From contig NZ_QMKK01000011.1 of NCBI RefSeq assembly GCF_003287875.1, positions 1 through 64,000 of the forward strand: 64,000 nt of DNA, written 5' to 3'. The translations under genes and the position numbers were made by a program. Below the pieces are notes generated by a model. That model made no database searches and was not told the DNA's origin. It was given only the letters and a program-made list of their open reading frames with translations. The DNA is from Martinezella tropici. GTDB lineage: Bacteria > Pseudomonadota > Alphaproteobacteria > Rhizobiales > Rhizobiaceae. Shown here in pieces: positions 41,185 to 50,762 of the stretch. How positions within the stretch are numbered: the stretch's first letter is position 1; every line of letters begins with the position of its first letter.

Positions 41185-42809
41185 GCGAAGACCCCATGCA
41201 TATACCAGTCCGGCGTCGTGCTGCCTCGGCCATAGAGCCCCTTGCGGAACAGCCAGAAACGATGACCTTCTTCATCTTCGATCTGGAAGTAATCGCGGAC
41301 AGGTTCTTCCTTTTCCTCAAGCCACCATTCCGCCGAAAGCCGCTCCGGCCCTTCGGCCCGGCTGACCCGATGCATGACCCGCCGCCAGCGGAACTGCCGG
41401 GGAGGGCCGTCAGGCACTTCGGCAGCAATGGTTTCGACTAGTTCCGGCATGCGAAGCAGCCGCAGCGGCCGCTCGCCGCGGAAGAAGCCGTGGCCGGCAT
41501 CCTCCTGACCTGCCCGCCGCCTCGATGCGAGGATAGTCATGGCCGGCAGTGGCCGCACGGCTCGTTCGGGGATATGGCTCTGCCGCAGCTCGAATCCTTG
41601 CAGGCAGTCCGGTCCGAGCCGGGCGGCCACGCGATCGACAAAGGCGGCAAGCGACCCTTCCTGGCGGCCTTCTCCGACGAAATCACCTTGCATGGCATCG
41701 AAGGGCGCATGCTGCAGCACATTGAGGCGGATGATTTCGAAACCATAGCCGACATCGAGATCGTCATGAATGGCGCCAAAGCGCTCCGTGAACAGGCTGG
41801 CGATCCTGCTCGGCTCCCGCAGCGGCTGCGACGCGCCGGCCGCGATGCGGAAGACCGCACCATCCACACGGAAGAGCAGGAGCTCGAAGGAACGACCGCC
41901 AATGCCGCGGGCTTCCAGCCCCGACTTCAGGCTTTCGGCAAGCTGGCGGGCAAGCTGGAGAATATCGGCTTCCGCCTGCACCGGCTCGGCCAGCCGCCGC
42001 TCGGCCGATAATTGCGCGACTGGACGGCGCGGCGAGATCGGCTCCTCGACGAGGCCGACGGCCTGATCGAGCCGCAGCAGCAGCTGCGCGCCGAACCGGC
42101 GGACAAGCGGCGCCCGCGGCGCGGCCAGAAGGTCGCCCACCTGCTTCAATCCCAGCTTCTGCAACGCGGCAATGGTCTCTTCACCGAGCCTCAGAGACGC
42201 CACAGGCAGTGGCGCCAAGGCTTCCTCCATGGCTTCCGAAGGAACGACACGGCTATCGTCGAAACGAGCAACCGCCCAGGACAGGCCGGGCGCGGAGGAA
42301 ATGGCGCCGCGCACATCGAGACCGAGCCGGGAAATCCGGATCAGGATGTCCTCGAGGAGTGCCTCTTCGCCTCCGAAAAGATGGGCGCAGCCGGTAATAT
42401 CGAGAAAAAGGCCATCCTTGCCGTCGATCGCCACCAGCGGCGTATAGCGGTCACACCAGTCGGCAATCGCTTCCAAAAGCTTGCGATCCGCGGCGAGGTC
42501 CTCCTCGACGACATCGAGATCGGGACAGATCGCCTTTGCCTCGGCCACACCCTGACCCTGCTTCAGGCCGATCATCTCCGCGCGCTCGTTAAGGGCGGTC
42601 AGCCGCATGGCATTGTTGAGCTTGCCGGCGCAGGCGAGCGGCGGCGCTTCAAGCCTGCCTGTCGAACGCCAAGACAGACCCCATCGCTTGCGCGCGATGC
42701 GGTCGGTCGGCAGATGCGGAAAGGTCAGCGCCAGAATGCGCTGCGTGTTCGCCGGGAAAGGCGGGGCGTTGAGTGTCGAGGATAGGGGCAAAGCGGCGGT
42801 CATGGGCAT
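41181..42809 (-). CDS. imuB: ImuB, Y-family polymerase-like mutagenesis protein
   Basis: 542 residues. Y-family palm/finger fold ([40 protein letters not shown]) but with the catalytic acidic residues not conserved, as in ImuB, which acts as the hub linking DnaE2 to the beta clamp. The little-finger and C-terminal region is long ([20 protein letters not shown]). The start ATG at 42809 lies 161 bases inside imuA; the second ATG (42803) is also possible. Confidence 0.95.
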   Translation of the reverse strand: MPMTAALPLSSTLNAPPFPANTQRILALTFPHLPTDRIARKRWGLSWRSTGRLEAPPLACAGKLNNAMRLTALNERAEMIGLKQGQGVAEAKAICPDLDVVEEDLAADRKLLEAIADWCDRYTPLVAIDGKDGLFLDITGCAHLFGGEEALLEDILIRISRLGLDVRGAISSAPGLSWAVARFDDSRVVPSEAMEEALAPLPVASLRLGEETIAALQKLGLKQVGDLLAAPRAPLVRRFGAQLLLRLDQAVGLVEEPISPRRPVAQLSAERRLAEPVQAEADILQLARQLAESLKSGLEARGIGGRSFELLLFRVDGAVFRIAAGASQPLREPSRIASLFTERFGAIHDDLDVGYGFEIIRLNVLQHAPFDAMQGDFVGEGRQEGSLAAFVDRVAARLGPDCLQGFELRQSHIPERAVRPLPAMTILASRRRAGQEDAGHGFFRGERPLRLLRMPELVETIAAEVPDGPPRQFRWRRVMHRVSRAEGPERLSAEWWLEEKEEPVRDYFQIEDEEGHRFWLFRKGLYGRGSTTPDWYMHGVFA

Positions 42810-43653
42810 TCCACTCCAGGGTTATGGAAAGGGGCGCCGGATTTCGGCTCTTTTCCAAGGTCAGACGAAAGGCCGGATGACCGATGCTGCCGCCAAGCAC
42901 CGATCCGTCCGGCAGGGGTCGCGCCAGCGCCGGCGCGGGTTCGACCGAAAAGCGGAAGAGGGCGCTGCTTGCCTCCTCCTCGCCTCCCTGTCGCAACAGA
43001 AATAAGGGCCGCCCCGCCGCCTTGGCCCTCAGCGCCAGCCGCCGGCTTTCGGTTAGGCCGAAACGGGCGGGATTGCCGCGCACTTCCAGAATGACGACGG
43101 CAAAGGCCGCACTGCCAAGGGCTGCTTCCGCCACCCAGAGCGCATCGTCCAGCTTGCGCGGCGACGCCTGCAGGAAAGCCTCAGGTTCCAAGCCGAAATC
43201 CCGGATGCCGATGACATAGGGCAGGCCCGCCTCCATCGTGGCGACCGTATCGCCGATCCACAGGATTGGAGACTTGGCCACGGCCGTATCCGACGTTTGC
43301 GCGTGAAGCCGCGCGGCAAGCGCAAGGGTAAAGCCGCTCGCGGCCCCCGCATCGCGCAGGCCGAGCGAACGGATTTCCGTTAGCGCATCGAGCGGCAGGC
43401 CGCCTTGCAGGCCAACATCGAGATCGTCGACGCCGGTCGCAAGAAACGGCTGAGCCGGCTTAGGCTGAGCAGACCCTGGCTGGACAGGTAGAGGTTTCGC
43501 AATACCTGCCGATTCCATGGCCGGCTTGGCCGCCAGCATCTCATGCGCCGCCGCTGCCAGTGCCGGAATCGGCCTGCCTTCCAGTCTGGCAATGGTTTCA
43601 CGCAGGGCAAAAAGCGTTTCCCGCGCCACGGCGGCCTCGGCCATGACGTTCAC
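42649..43653 (-). CDS. imuA: ImuA, SOS mutagenesis protein
   Basis: 334 residues. RecA/SulA-like fold of ImuA without the Walker motifs of RecA: LATGVDDLDVGLQGGLPLDA, LTEIRSLGLRDAGAASGFTL, ILWIGDTVATMEAGLPYVIG. The C-terminal 53 codons overlap imuB in a different frame. Needed for DnaE2-dependent mutagenesis; recent work on relatives shows an interaction with RecA. Preceded by a perfect LexA site, so the operon is DNA-damage induced. Confidence 0.93.
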   Translation of the reverse strand: MNVMAEAAVARETLFALRETIARLEGRPIPALAAAAHEMLAAKPAMESAGIAKPLPVQPGSAQPKPAQPFLATGVDDLDVGLQGGLPLDALTEIRSLGLRDAGAASGFTLALAARLHAQTSDTAVAKSPILWIGDTVATMEAGLPYVIGIRDFGLEPEAFLQASPRKLDDALWVAEAALGSAAFAVVILEVRGNPARFGLTESRRLALRAKAAGRPLFLLRQGGEEEASSALFRFSVEPAPALARPLPDGSVLGGSIGHPAFRLTLEKSRNPAPLSITLEWNAHDRRFAPILDTQRPAFPGEHAAHSGADLSASADRPHRAQAMGSVLAFDRQA

Positions 43654-43667
43654 TCCAGATCGATAAT

Positions 43668-43682
43668 GTTCCTGTTATGTTC
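43668..43682. promoter_or_regulatory. LexA (SOS) box of imuA-imuB-dnaE2
   Basis: GTTCCTGTTATGTTC: the alphaproteobacterial GTTC-N7-GTTC consensus exactly, 15 bases upstream of the imuA start. Confidence 0.92.
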
Positions 43683-43806
43683 TTATGGATTCCAGAGCTT
43701 GCGAAAAGAGTCAACACCATTTCATGAGAAAATATTCCTCTGCCGCAATCTACACTCGTAAAAGCGGCGCAAAGCCTCTATATGACCAGCCAAGGAAGGA
43801 ATATTC

Positions 43807-44244
43807 ATGGCTCGCGTCGACCAGAGCGAAGATTGGCGGGATCGCCACTCGCCCTCCATCAGCACATTCGAATCTCTGGCAATGGAGGCTTACAGCCATC
43901 TGCCGGATGAATTCCGCTCACTCACCGGTGATCTCATCATCCTCATCGAAGATTTCCCGGATGACGAGGTATTCGAGGACATGGCGCTGGAAACACCTTT
44001 CGACCTGCTCGGTCTCTTCGAAGGCCGCGGCATTTCGGAGCGCTTCACCGCCCAGACCGGGGATATGCCCAACAAGATCCGCCTTTATCGCCGACCGATC
44101 ATCGACTATTGGGCTGAAAACGACGAAACCCTCGGCGACATCATCACCCATGTCCTGATCCATGAGATCGGCCACCATTTCGGCCTGAGCGACGAGGACA
44201 TGGAGCGCATCGAGGCAAGCGCTGAAGAAGCAACGGATCGCTGA
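43807..44244 (+). CDS. Metallopeptidase-family protein (zincin-like, DUF1025/MpPF06262)
   Basis: 145 residues. The zinc motif HEIGHHFGLSDEDM (HExxH with a further acidic residue) is intact, and the preceding LTGDLIILIEDFPDDEVFED with LLGLFEG is the conserved family pattern. The small cytoplasmic metzincin-like fold; biological substrate unknown. The ATG at 43807 follows AAGGAAGG. It runs opposite to imuA and is a single gene. Confidence 0.9.
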   Translation: MARVDQSEDWRDRHSPSISTFESLAMEAYSHLPDEFRSLTGDLIILIEDFPDDEVFEDMALETPFDLLGLFEGRGISERFTAQTGDMPNKIRLYRRPIIDYWAENDETLGDIITHVLIHEIGHHFGLSDEDMERIEASAEEATDR

Positions 44245-44291
44245 TACCACCCCGACCGCAAGACGGCCGGGGGAAGAACTTCAGTTATGGC

Positions 44292-44498
44292 TTACTGTTC
44301 GGAAAGCTTCATATCCGGATCGTAATCCTTGCCGGCCACGTCCTTGATGACGGCCTGGCCGCACTCCATCCGGCCGCTCGCGGCATTGAAGCCATAGGTC
44401 GGCGAACCGTACAGCTCCCAGCCCTTGTTCAGCGCCGCACTTACCTTGTGGCAAAAGGAAGCGTCATCGGGACCAGTGAGGAAGCGGTAGAGTTTCAT
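44292..44498 (-). CDS. DUF1737-domain small protein
   Basis: 68 residues (MKLYRFLTGPDDASFCHKVS, ALNKGWELYGSPTYGFN); a second ATG three bases upstream (44501) is equally possible. Matches the DUF1737 pattern, small cytoplasmic proteins with no known role. Lies at the end of, and codirectional with, the aldolase-type lyase gene, 26 bases away. Confidence 0.85.
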   Translation of the reverse strand: MKLYRFLTGPDDASFCHKVSAALNKGWELYGSPTYGFNAASGRMECGQAVIKDVAGKDYDPDMKLSEQ

Positions 44499-44524
44499 CA
44501 AAGCATCTTTCTTGTATTTAGCAA

Positions 44525-45469
44525 TCAGACGTCGCTACGGGGCGTTCCGGCAGCGCCCGAAGAGCGCTGCTCGATCAGGCGAGCTTTATGGACGAGTCTC
44601 TCCGCCTGGACAAGGTGCAGCCGCTCCACCATCCGCCCACCAAGGTTCACGACATTGAGAGCGTCAGCGCCCGGTTCGGCAAAGGCTGATATGATGGCTT
44701 CAGCCTCGGCGATGGCAGCTTCATCGGGGCCGAAATGCCGGTTGGCCGCTTCGATCTGGTTCGGATGGATCAGCATCTTGCCGGCAAAGCCCATGATGCG
44801 GCCTTGGCCGCATTCGGCCTCGAATGCCGCGTCATCCTTGAAATCGTTGAGGACGCTGTCGATAGCCTCGAGCCCATAGGCGCTGACAGCAAGCACCACC
44901 TGCATCAGCCAAGGCACGAGATAGGCGCGACCAGGCTGCGGCAGGACACCGGTTTCCTTTCTGAGATCGTTAAGGCCGACGACGAAGCAATCGAGCCGGC
45001 TGCCCGCCGTGCGTCCGGCCTCGGCGATCGAAGCAGCGTTCAGGATACCGCGCGGCGTCTCGATCATCGCCCATATGCGCAAGCTTTCCGGCGCATCGGC
45101 TTCCGCGAGCCTGTCGCTGACGCCGGTCACATTCTGCGGTTCGTCCACTTTGGGCAAGAGGACCGCATCCGGCTCCAGCTCCGTGACCAGCGCCAGGTCG
45201 TCGGCCCCGAAATTGGAGGAAAGCGCATTGATGCGGATGATCCGCTCCTTGCCCGGAAGCGGCGAGGCCAAAAAGAAGGTCCGCAAATTCTCCCGCGCCT
45301 CGGCCTTCTTTTCCGGCGAGACCGAATCCTCGAGATCGAAGATAACGGCGTCGCAATCGAGGCTTGAAAGCTTGTCCAGCGCGCGCCGATTGCTGGCGGG
45401 AACGCTTAAGACCGAGCGGCGCAGGCGGGCGGGGCGGGAAGGGGAATCTTGGCTCGCGGAATGGCTCAT
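44525..45469 (-). CDS. HpcH/HpaI aldolase / CitE-like CoA ester lyase
   Basis: 314 residues. TIM-barrel CitE family: RRSVLSVPASNRRALDKLSS, DAVIFDLEDSVSPEKKAEAR, the acidic metal ligands in VLLPKVDEPQNV and WAMIETPRGILNA, then GRIMGFAGKMLIHPNQIEA. Relatives cleave malyl-CoA, citramalyl-CoA or beta-methylmalyl-CoA; the substrate here is not resolvable. No citrate lyase alpha or gamma subunit genes are near, so it is a stand-alone lyase, perhaps in acyl-CoA catabolism. Confidence 0.87.
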   Translation of the reverse strand: MSHSASQDSPSRPARLRRSVLSVPASNRRALDKLSSLDCDAVIFDLEDSVSPEKKAEARENLRTFFLASPLPGKERIIRINALSSNFGADDLALVTELEPDAVLLPKVDEPQNVTGVSDRLAEADAPESLRIWAMIETPRGILNAASIAEAGRTAGSRLDCFVVGLNDLRKETGVLPQPGRAYLVPWLMQVVLAVSAYGLEAIDSVLNDFKDDAAFEAECGQGRIMGFAGKMLIHPNQIEAANRHFGPDEAAIAEAEAIISAFAEPGADALNVVNLGGRMVERLHLVQAERLVHKARLIEQRSSGAAGTPRSDV

Positions 45470-45580
45470 TGTGCTGTTTTGCCGCGCTTTTGATCATCAG
45501 GCAAGTCAACAAAAAGCCACGCTCCTCTTGCAGATGACAGAGATGAGGACCACATTGCTCGGAGTAGAGAGGTCTCGACC

Positions 45581-45817
45581 ATGCAGAATATCCGTTCCCT
45601 GTTCATCGCGCTCGCCGGTATTACCGTGTTTGCAGCCATGGCGCTGTTTACCGTTTCGGTCACGCTTGCCGTCGGCGGCATCCTGACCGTGCTCATGGCA
45701 GCCCGCGCGATTTCGCTGCGCATGAAGCCGGCGCCGGTGCACGCCAAGGCAAAGACGAACGGCCAGCGCGAAATGCGCATCTGGAACGACGGTCGCGGCA
45801 CGATCATCGACCTCTGA
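45581..45817 (+). CDS. Small membrane protein, unknown
   Basis: 78 residues with one hydrophobic segment of about 38 residues (LFIALAGITVFAAMALFTVS, VTLAVGGILTVLMAARAISL), probably two membrane helices, and a basic tail ending GRGTIIDL. The start ATG lies about 17 bases after AGTAGAGAGG. No family recognised; conserved-looking small inner-membrane proteins of this kind are common in rhizobia. Confidence 0.7.
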   Translation: MQNIRSLFIALAGITVFAAMALFTVSVTLAVGGILTVLMAARAISLRMKPAPVHAKAKTNGQREMRIWNDGRGTIIDL

Positions 45818-46011
45818 GGTCGAAACAGGTGAGGGTAGCCTCTCGCGGGCTGCCGAACGCATTCACCCAAGCTCGGACACGTGCTCGAAGGATGGAATGC
45901 GACCCAAAGCGCCGCCTTTTATAGCATTTCCAAGATTCTCCTTCATTTCGGGCCGGATTTGCTCTATTGGCAAGATAATTCGTGCTTAGACGAGAATGAA
46001 GGCAGGACCCC

Positions 46012-46620
46012 ATGGACAAGTTCGTGAAGTTGACCGGTGTCGCAGCACCTCTCCCGGTCGTCAATGTCGATACCGACATGATCATCCCGAAGGATTATCT
46101 GAAGACCATCAAGCGCACGGGTCTCGGCAAGGGCCTCTTCGCTGAAGCCCGCTACAATGAAGACGGTTCTCCGAACCCGGATTTCGTGCTGAACAAGCCG
46201 GCCTATCAGAACGCCAAGATCCTCGTCGCCGGCGACAATTTCGGCTGCGGCTCTTCGCGCGAGCATGCTCCCTGGGCACTTCTCGACTTCGGTATCCGCT
46301 GCGTCATCTCGACCAGCTTCGCCGACATCTTCTACAACAACTGCTTCAAGAACGGCATCCTGCCGATCAAGGTCAGCCAGGAAGACCTCGACAAGCTGAT
46401 GGACGACGCCTCGCGCGGCTCCAACGCCATCCTGACGGTCGACCTGGAAAACCTTCAAATCACCGGACCGGACGGCGGCTCGCTGAAGTTCGAACTTGAC
46501 GAATTCAAGCGTCACTGCCTGCTGAACGGCCTCGACGATATCGGCCTGACGCTGGAAAAATCCTCCGCGATCAACAATTTCGAAAAGACGAACGCCGCAT
46601 CGCGCCCCTGGGCAGCCTGA
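46012..46620 (+). CDS. leuD: 3-isopropylmalate dehydratase small subunit
   Basis: 202 residues. [20 protein letters not shown] and the substrate loop [20 protein letters not shown] are diagnostic. With the large subunit LeuC (not in this window) it isomerises 2-isopropylmalate to 3-isopropylmalate in leucine synthesis. A terminator follows. Separate from leuB, which lies 1.4 kb on. Confidence 0.96.
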   Translation: MDKFVKLTGVAAPLPVVNVDTDMIIPKDYLKTIKRTGLGKGLFAEARYNEDGSPNPDFVLNKPAYQNAKILVAGDNFGCGSSREHAPWALLDFGIRCVISTSFADIFYNNCFKNGILPIKVSQEDLDKLMDDASRGSNAILTVDLENLQITGPDGGSLKFELDEFKRHCLLNGLDDIGLTLEKSSAINNFEKTNAASRPWAA

Positions 46621-46647
46621 TCGGTTTTATCATTATTTCGCGTTTCG

Positions 46648-46674
46648 AAGCCGGGCCTTGCGCCCGGCTTTTTT
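46648..46674 (+). terminator. Terminator after leuD
   Basis: AAGCCGGGC, loop CTTGC, GCCCGGCTT followed by TTTT. Confidence 0.88.
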
Positions 46675-46958
46675 CATGCCGAAACGGACTCCCTGTCCCG
46701 CCCCCCTTTCCCCGTAAAAAGGGGCAATTCCGTCAAACCCCTTCGCCCCGTCCTGAGCTTGTCGAAGAGGCGGAGAAGGGACTATCCCGCAGTTGCAGCA
46801 CCTCAGGAGCGGGAAACGCAAATCCCGCGAAAACAGCTGAGACATCACCTTTCTCATCCGCTGTAATATGATCGACAAGAAGGAGGTCCATACAGGCGTG
46901 CCGAGAACCTTCGGGCATCTCTCCCACCCTTAAATTTCTCCACGCATTGGAGCCCCTC

Positions 46959-47777
46959 ATGACCTCCCTTCCCATTGTCGGCGCCGCAATGACGCTTGAC
47001 GACGTCGAAATTCATCGTAACTGGCTGCTCGAAAAGCCGCGCGACCTGGAACTGCAGAGCTTCGTCGAAGCCGAAATCCTCAACGGCGACTGGGCTCCGC
47101 TGGCCGAACGCGCCCGCAAGCTGCTCGACGGCCATCAGGGCCGCCTTGGCATCCACGGCCCGTTCTGGGGCTTCGTCATCGCTTCTCAGGATCCGGATAT
47201 CCGCGCCGTCGTCTCCAGGCGCCTGCTGCAGGCCCTTGACGTCTGCGCCAATATCGGCGCCACGCAGATGGTCATCCATAGCCCCTATACGTCGTGGTCC
47301 TACAACAACCTCGACAACAACAAGGGCGAGCGCGAAAAGATCATCGAATACACGCATCTGACGCTGAAAGAAGCCGTGAAGCGTGCCGAAGATATCGGGC
47401 TGACCATGGTCATCGAGAATATCGAGGACAAGGATCCCCATATCCGCGTTGGCCTCGCCGACAGCTTCAATTCGCCCGCCGTCGCGGTTTCGATCGACAC
47501 CGGCCATGCCCATTACGCCCACGGCTACACGGGCGCTCCGCCGGTCGACTACTACGTCCACGCCGCCGGCAATCGCCTGCAGCATGTCCACCTGCAGGAC
47601 GCCGACGGCTATGCCGACCGTCACTGGAGCCTCGGCGAAGGCAGCATCCATTGGCGCGCCGTCTTTGCCGCCCTTGCCAAGCTTAACAGCAATCCGCGCC
47701 TGATCATCGAGATCAAGGACAAGTCAAAGATTCCGGCATCGGCCGCCTACCTCGCTTCGCTCGGACTGGCGGAGTAA
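46959..47777 (+). CDS. Sugar phosphate isomerase/epimerase (xylose isomerase-like TIM barrel)
   Basis: 272 residues from ATG 46959; the in-frame TTG at 46947 is poorer. AP-endonuclease-2 / xylose isomerase-like fold: GQMVIHSPYTSW-type strand (GATQMVIHSPYTSWSYNNLD), VIENIEDKDPHIRVGLADSF, SIDTGHAHYAHGYTGA and HVHLQDADGYADRHWSLGEG give the metal-binding His/Glu/Asp set. Substrate unknown. Located between leuD and leuB, as in other rhizobia, but no role in leucine synthesis is known. Confidence 0.88.
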   Translation: MTSLPIVGAAMTLDDVEIHRNWLLEKPRDLELQSFVEAEILNGDWAPLAERARKLLDGHQGRLGIHGPFWGFVIASQDPDIRAVVSRRLLQALDVCANIGATQMVIHSPYTSWSYNNLDNNKGEREKIIEYTHLTLKEAVKRAEDIGLTMVIENIEDKDPHIRVGLADSFNSPAVAVSIDTGHAHYAHGYTGAPPVDYYVHAAGNRLQHVHLQDADGYADRHWSLGEGSIHWRAVFAALAKLNSNPRLIIEIKDKSKIPASAAYLASLGLAE

Positions 47778-47788
47778 GGTTCGGATAT

Positions 47789-47930
47789 CCCTTCTCCCCT
47801 TGGGGAAAGGTGCCCGGAGGGCGCGGATGAGGGGCGGCACCAAGCTGCCGCTACCAGATTTACCTAAAATCTCCGGTAACGCTTCCTCACCCCGCGCGTT
47901 CCGCGCGCCCTCTCCCCGATGGGACGAGGG
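47789..47930. repeat. Rhizobial intergenic mosaic element (RIME-like)
   Basis: Begins CCCTTCTCCCCTTGGGGAAA and GGTGCCCGGAGGGCG...GATGAGGGG and ends with CCTCACCCCGCGCG...CTCTCCCCGATGGGACGAGG: the two inward-facing palindromic modules characteristic of rhizobial extragenic repeats. Copies elsewhere are expected. No gene inside. Confidence 0.7.
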
Positions 47931-48046
47931 TAAGCTTTCGGTTCAATACGCCCGAAAACCGTACCGTTTCGGCCCTTTCCCCGCTTGAAAAGCCGTATTT
48001 GCAGGTCTAAAAACCCCGCAACTTTTTCTTTCGCGGAGGCTTTCCC

Positions 48047-49159
48047 ATGACAGTGCGCAATCTTTTCCTCCTTCCGGGTGATGGCATCGGTCCCGAAGCC
48101 ATGGGCGAAGTTCGCAAGATCATCGCCTATATGAACGAGGCAAAGAATGCCGGCTTTGTCACGGATGAAGGCCTTGTCGGCGGCTGCGCCTATGATGCGC
48201 ATGGCTCCGCCATCTCCGAAGAAGACATGGGCAAGGCGCTTGCGGCTGACGCCGTCCTCTTCGGCGCCGTCGGCGGCCCGAAGTGGGATGCTGTACCTTA
48301 TGAAGTGCGTCCGGAAGCGGGCCTGCTGCGCCTGCGCAAGGATCTGCAGCTGTTCGCAAACCTGCGCCCGGCTATCTGCTACCCGGCGCTGGCATCGGCC
48401 TCATCGCTGAAGCCGGAGCTGGTCGACGGCCTCGATATTCTCATCATCCGCGAACTCACCGGCGGCGTCTATTTCGGCGAGCCGAAGGAAATCATCGATC
48501 TCGGCAACGGCCAGAAGCGCGGCATCGACACACAGGTCTACGATACCTACGAGATCGAGCGTATTGCCGGCGTCGCCTTCGAACTGGCGCGCACCCGCAG
48601 CAACCGCGTCTGCTCGATGGAAAAGCGCAACGTCATGAAGTCGGGCGTGCTCTGGAACCAGGTCGTCACCGCAACGCATAAGGAAAAATATGCCGATGTG
48701 CAGCTCGAGCATATGCTCGCCGATGCCGGCGGCATGCAGCTCGTTCGCCAGCCGAAGCAGTTCGACGTCATCGTGACGGACAACCTGTTCGGCGACATGC
48801 TCTCCGACGTCGCCGCCATGCTGACTGGCTCGCTCGGCATGCTGCCGTCCGCTTCGCTCGGCGCACCGGACGCCAAGACCGGCAAGCGCAAGGCGCTCTA
48901 TGAACCCGTGCATGGCTCGGCCCCCGATATCGCCGGCAAGGGCATCGCCAACCCGATCGCCATGATCGCCTCCTTCGCGATGTGCCTGCGCTATTCCTTC
49001 GGCATGGTTTCTGAAGCCGATGCGCTGGAAAAGGCGATCGCCAACGTGCTCGACAGCGGCATCCGCACTGCCGACATCATGTCGGCTGGCAGCCGTCAGG
49101 TCGGCACGACAGAAATGGGCGACGCCATCCTCGCCGAATTCAAGGCGCTCTCAGCCTAA
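48047..49159 (+). CDS. leuB: 3-isopropylmalate dehydrogenase
   Basis: 370 residues. [17 protein letters not shown] start, arginines for substrate binding ([15 protein letters not shown]), [13 protein letters not shown], and the IDH/IPMDH signature [20 protein letters not shown] then LPSASLG, with [17 protein letters not shown]. Oxidative decarboxylation of 3-isopropylmalate with NAD in the cytoplasm. The ATG at 48047 has GGAGG upstream. Confidence 0.97.
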   Translation: MTVRNLFLLPGDGIGPEAMGEVRKIIAYMNEAKNAGFVTDEGLVGGCAYDAHGSAISEEDMGKALAADAVLFGAVGGPKWDAVPYEVRPEAGLLRLRKDLQLFANLRPAICYPALASASSLKPELVDGLDILIIRELTGGVYFGEPKEIIDLGNGQKRGIDTQVYDTYEIERIAGVAFELARTRSNRVCSMEKRNVMKSGVLWNQVVTATHKEKYADVQLEHMLADAGGMQLVRQPKQFDVIVTDNLFGDMLSDVAAMLTGSLGMLPSASLGAPDAKTGKRKALYEPVHGSAPDIAGKGIANPIAMIASFAMCLRYSFGMVSEADALEKAIANVLDSGIRTADIMSAGSRQVGTTEMGDAILAEFKALSA

Positions 49160-49179
49160 GCCAGACAGATCGCCTGATA

Positions 49180-49195
49180 TATTTCACGTGAAACA
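49180..49195. promoter_or_regulatory. parS-like site (ParB binding), first
   Basis: TATTTCACGTGAAACA, one mismatch from the 16-mer TGTTTCACGTGAAACA. A second such site occurs at 53838. Binding by ParB is inferred from sequence only. Confidence 0.6.
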
Positions 49196-49197
49196 CG

Positions 49198-49229
49198 AAA
49201 CCCCACTCTGCAGCGCAGCGCGGGGTTTT
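49198..49229 (+). terminator. Terminator after leuB
   Basis: AAACCCC ... GGGGTTT with an inner CTGC/GCAG pairing, then a T-rich end (GGGGTTTTC). Confidence 0.75.
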
Positions 49230-49339
49230 CATTAGAGCGTTTCCGCTTTTCCTCGGATCGGCGGACCGATCTCGGAGCTCTTAAAAATACTGTTACAGGA
49301 ACCTGCTAGTCATCCGGCTGATTGGAAATCGAACGGGCA

Positions 49340-50110
49340 ATGGTTATGCAGGCGATCTTGACGTCTCTCGACAGGCGTTGGCGGCGAAGCGATGCGGCAC
49401 TGGCACCGTCTCACTGGAAAATCTGCCTTTTCCTGACAGCCAATATTGTGCTGCTCTCGGCGCTTCTGTTCGACTGGCCTGTCGGAGCCACCATCAAGAA
49501 CCTTTCGCCACCCCTTCACTTCTTCGGCAAGATGCTGACGAATTTCGGCGATTCCGAGTGGATCATCATCATCAGCGCCTTCCTGTTCTTCGAAGGCTGG
49601 GCCGGTAGCCGTCTGCTGCATTCGCAGCGCTGTCGCTGCAAGGCGTTGCGTATCTGCCAGATCGGCGGCTACCTGCTGACGACAGTCGTGCTTTCCGGCC
49701 TTCTCGCCAATCTGCTCAAGCGCGCCATCGGCCGCGCCCGTCCGACCCATTTTGCCGATTGGGGGCCGTTCGGCTTCTCGCCCTTCAACGGCCGGGCCAG
49801 CTTCGAGAGCTTCCCGTCAGGCCATGCGACCACCATCGGCGCCCTCTTCGTGGCGCTTGCTTTCCTGTTCCCGCGCTACCGCTACATCTTTGCTGCCTGC
49901 GCTCTGTGGCTGGCGATCACGCGTGTCATGGTCGGTGCGCACTATCCAAGCGACGTCATCGCCGGCCTGGCGCTCGGCGGCTGGTTTTCCTTCATGACGG
50001 CGATCGTCTATTCCCGCTACGGCCTGCTTTTCCGCATCAACGCCGCCGGCTGGCCGACGCCGAAATGGCAGTTGTTCAAGGGCAGCAAGTCAGGTCAAGC
50101 CAACACTTGA
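49340..50110 (+). CDS. PAP2-family phosphatase (membrane)
   Basis: 256 residues from ATG 49340 (MVMQAILTSLDRRWRRSDAA); an in-frame TTG at 49322 would add six. Five to six membrane helices with the acid phosphatase signature KRAIGRARPT (KxxxxxxRP), SFPSGHATTIGALFVAL (PSGH) and RVMVGAHYPSDVIAG (SRxxxxxHxxxD). Typically acts on lipid phosphates at the membrane, such as undecaprenyl pyrophosphate or phosphatidate. A single gene with no obvious operon partners. Confidence 0.9.
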   Translation: MVMQAILTSLDRRWRRSDAALAPSHWKICLFLTANIVLLSALLFDWPVGATIKNLSPPLHFFGKMLTNFGDSEWIIIISAFLFFEGWAGSRLLHSQRCRCKALRICQIGGYLLTTVVLSGLLANLLKRAIGRARPTHFADWGPFGFSPFNGRASFESFPSGHATTIGALFVALAFLFPRYRYIFAACALWLAITRVMVGAHYPSDVIAGLALGGWFSFMTAIVYSRYGLLFRINAAGWPTPKWQLFKGSKSGQANT

Positions 50111-50159
50111 TCCGATCCGCATTATCGGCATCCGCAGCATCGAACCGACAGAACTCTCG

Positions 50160-50258
50160 ATGAACCAAGGCAAAGCTTCCACCAGCGCGGTAAAAGCAGC
50201 TTTCAATAGCAACCGCGCCGCAAAGGTTGCCAAGCCCGCCGTACATTCATATATCTGA
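50160..50258 (+). CDS. Possible 32-residue peptide gene
   Basis: MNQGKASTSAVKAAFNSNRA then AKVAKPAVHSYI and TGA. Codon use is plausible for the host and the frame is clean, but no ribosome-binding site precedes the ATG. Basic and slightly amphipathic. Weak support only. Confidence 0.25.
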   Translation: MNQGKASTSAVKAAFNSNRAAKVAKPAVHSYI

Positions 50259-50303
50259 GAGGCGGGTCACCGAAGGCGGTCAACCCGATTTCGTTCATTT
50301 GCG

Positions 50304-50603
50304 ATGAAAATCATGGATGCCGGGCCGATACGTTTGAGCGAAAGGCAGATGGGATTGATCTCCCGGGCACTTGCCGAGCCGCGACGTGTGCAGATCCTCA
50401 AGGAAATCGGCACGCGCAGCGAACCCATGCCCTGCAGCACGCTCAACGAGTGCCATGCCGTCAGCGCCGCGACGATGTCCCATCATATCAAGGAACTTGA
50501 GAATGCCGGTCTCATCGAGATCCAGCGGGACGGCAAATTCGCAAACCTTGTCCTGCGTCGCGATACATTGAACGCCTATATGGCGGAACTTTCCAAGATC
50601 TGA
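50304..50603 (+). CDS. ArsR-family winged-helix regulator
   Basis: 99 residues. [63 protein letters not shown]. The single Cys ([14 protein letters not shown]) next to the recognition helix could sense oxidants or metals. An inverted repeat typical of ArsR/SmtB operators lies between it and the SDR gene downstream, which it probably represses along with itself. Confidence 0.88.
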   Translation: MKIMDAGPIRLSERQMGLISRALAEPRRVQILKEIGTRSEPMPCSTLNECHAVSAATMSHHIKELENAGLIEIQRDGKFANLVLRRDTLNAYMAELSKI

Positions 50604-50651
50604 CGCTTCCGACAATCTCGCCAGCATTTGCTGTCGCTGCTCTTGTATCAG

Positions 50652-50667
50652 TTAGATGATTATCTAA
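50652..50667. promoter_or_regulatory. ArsR-type operator
   Basis: TTAGATGATTATCTAA, TTAGAT-N4-ATCTAA perfect palindrome, upstream of the SDR gene. A partly similar TGATGATTAT follows at about 50718, possibly a second half-site. Confidence 0.55.
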
Positions 50668-50762
50668 ATATCAAAGTGACGATGCGGATCGGTTTTCGGG
50701 TCGCATGCGCCAAATGATTTGATGATTATAAAACTGTCTTACAATTTCCGAAGGAAGATGAC

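Noticed and set aside
46675..46958. Possible gene in the leuD to isomerase spacer
   Set aside because: Only GC-rich repeat-like DNA; frames are short and without start signals.
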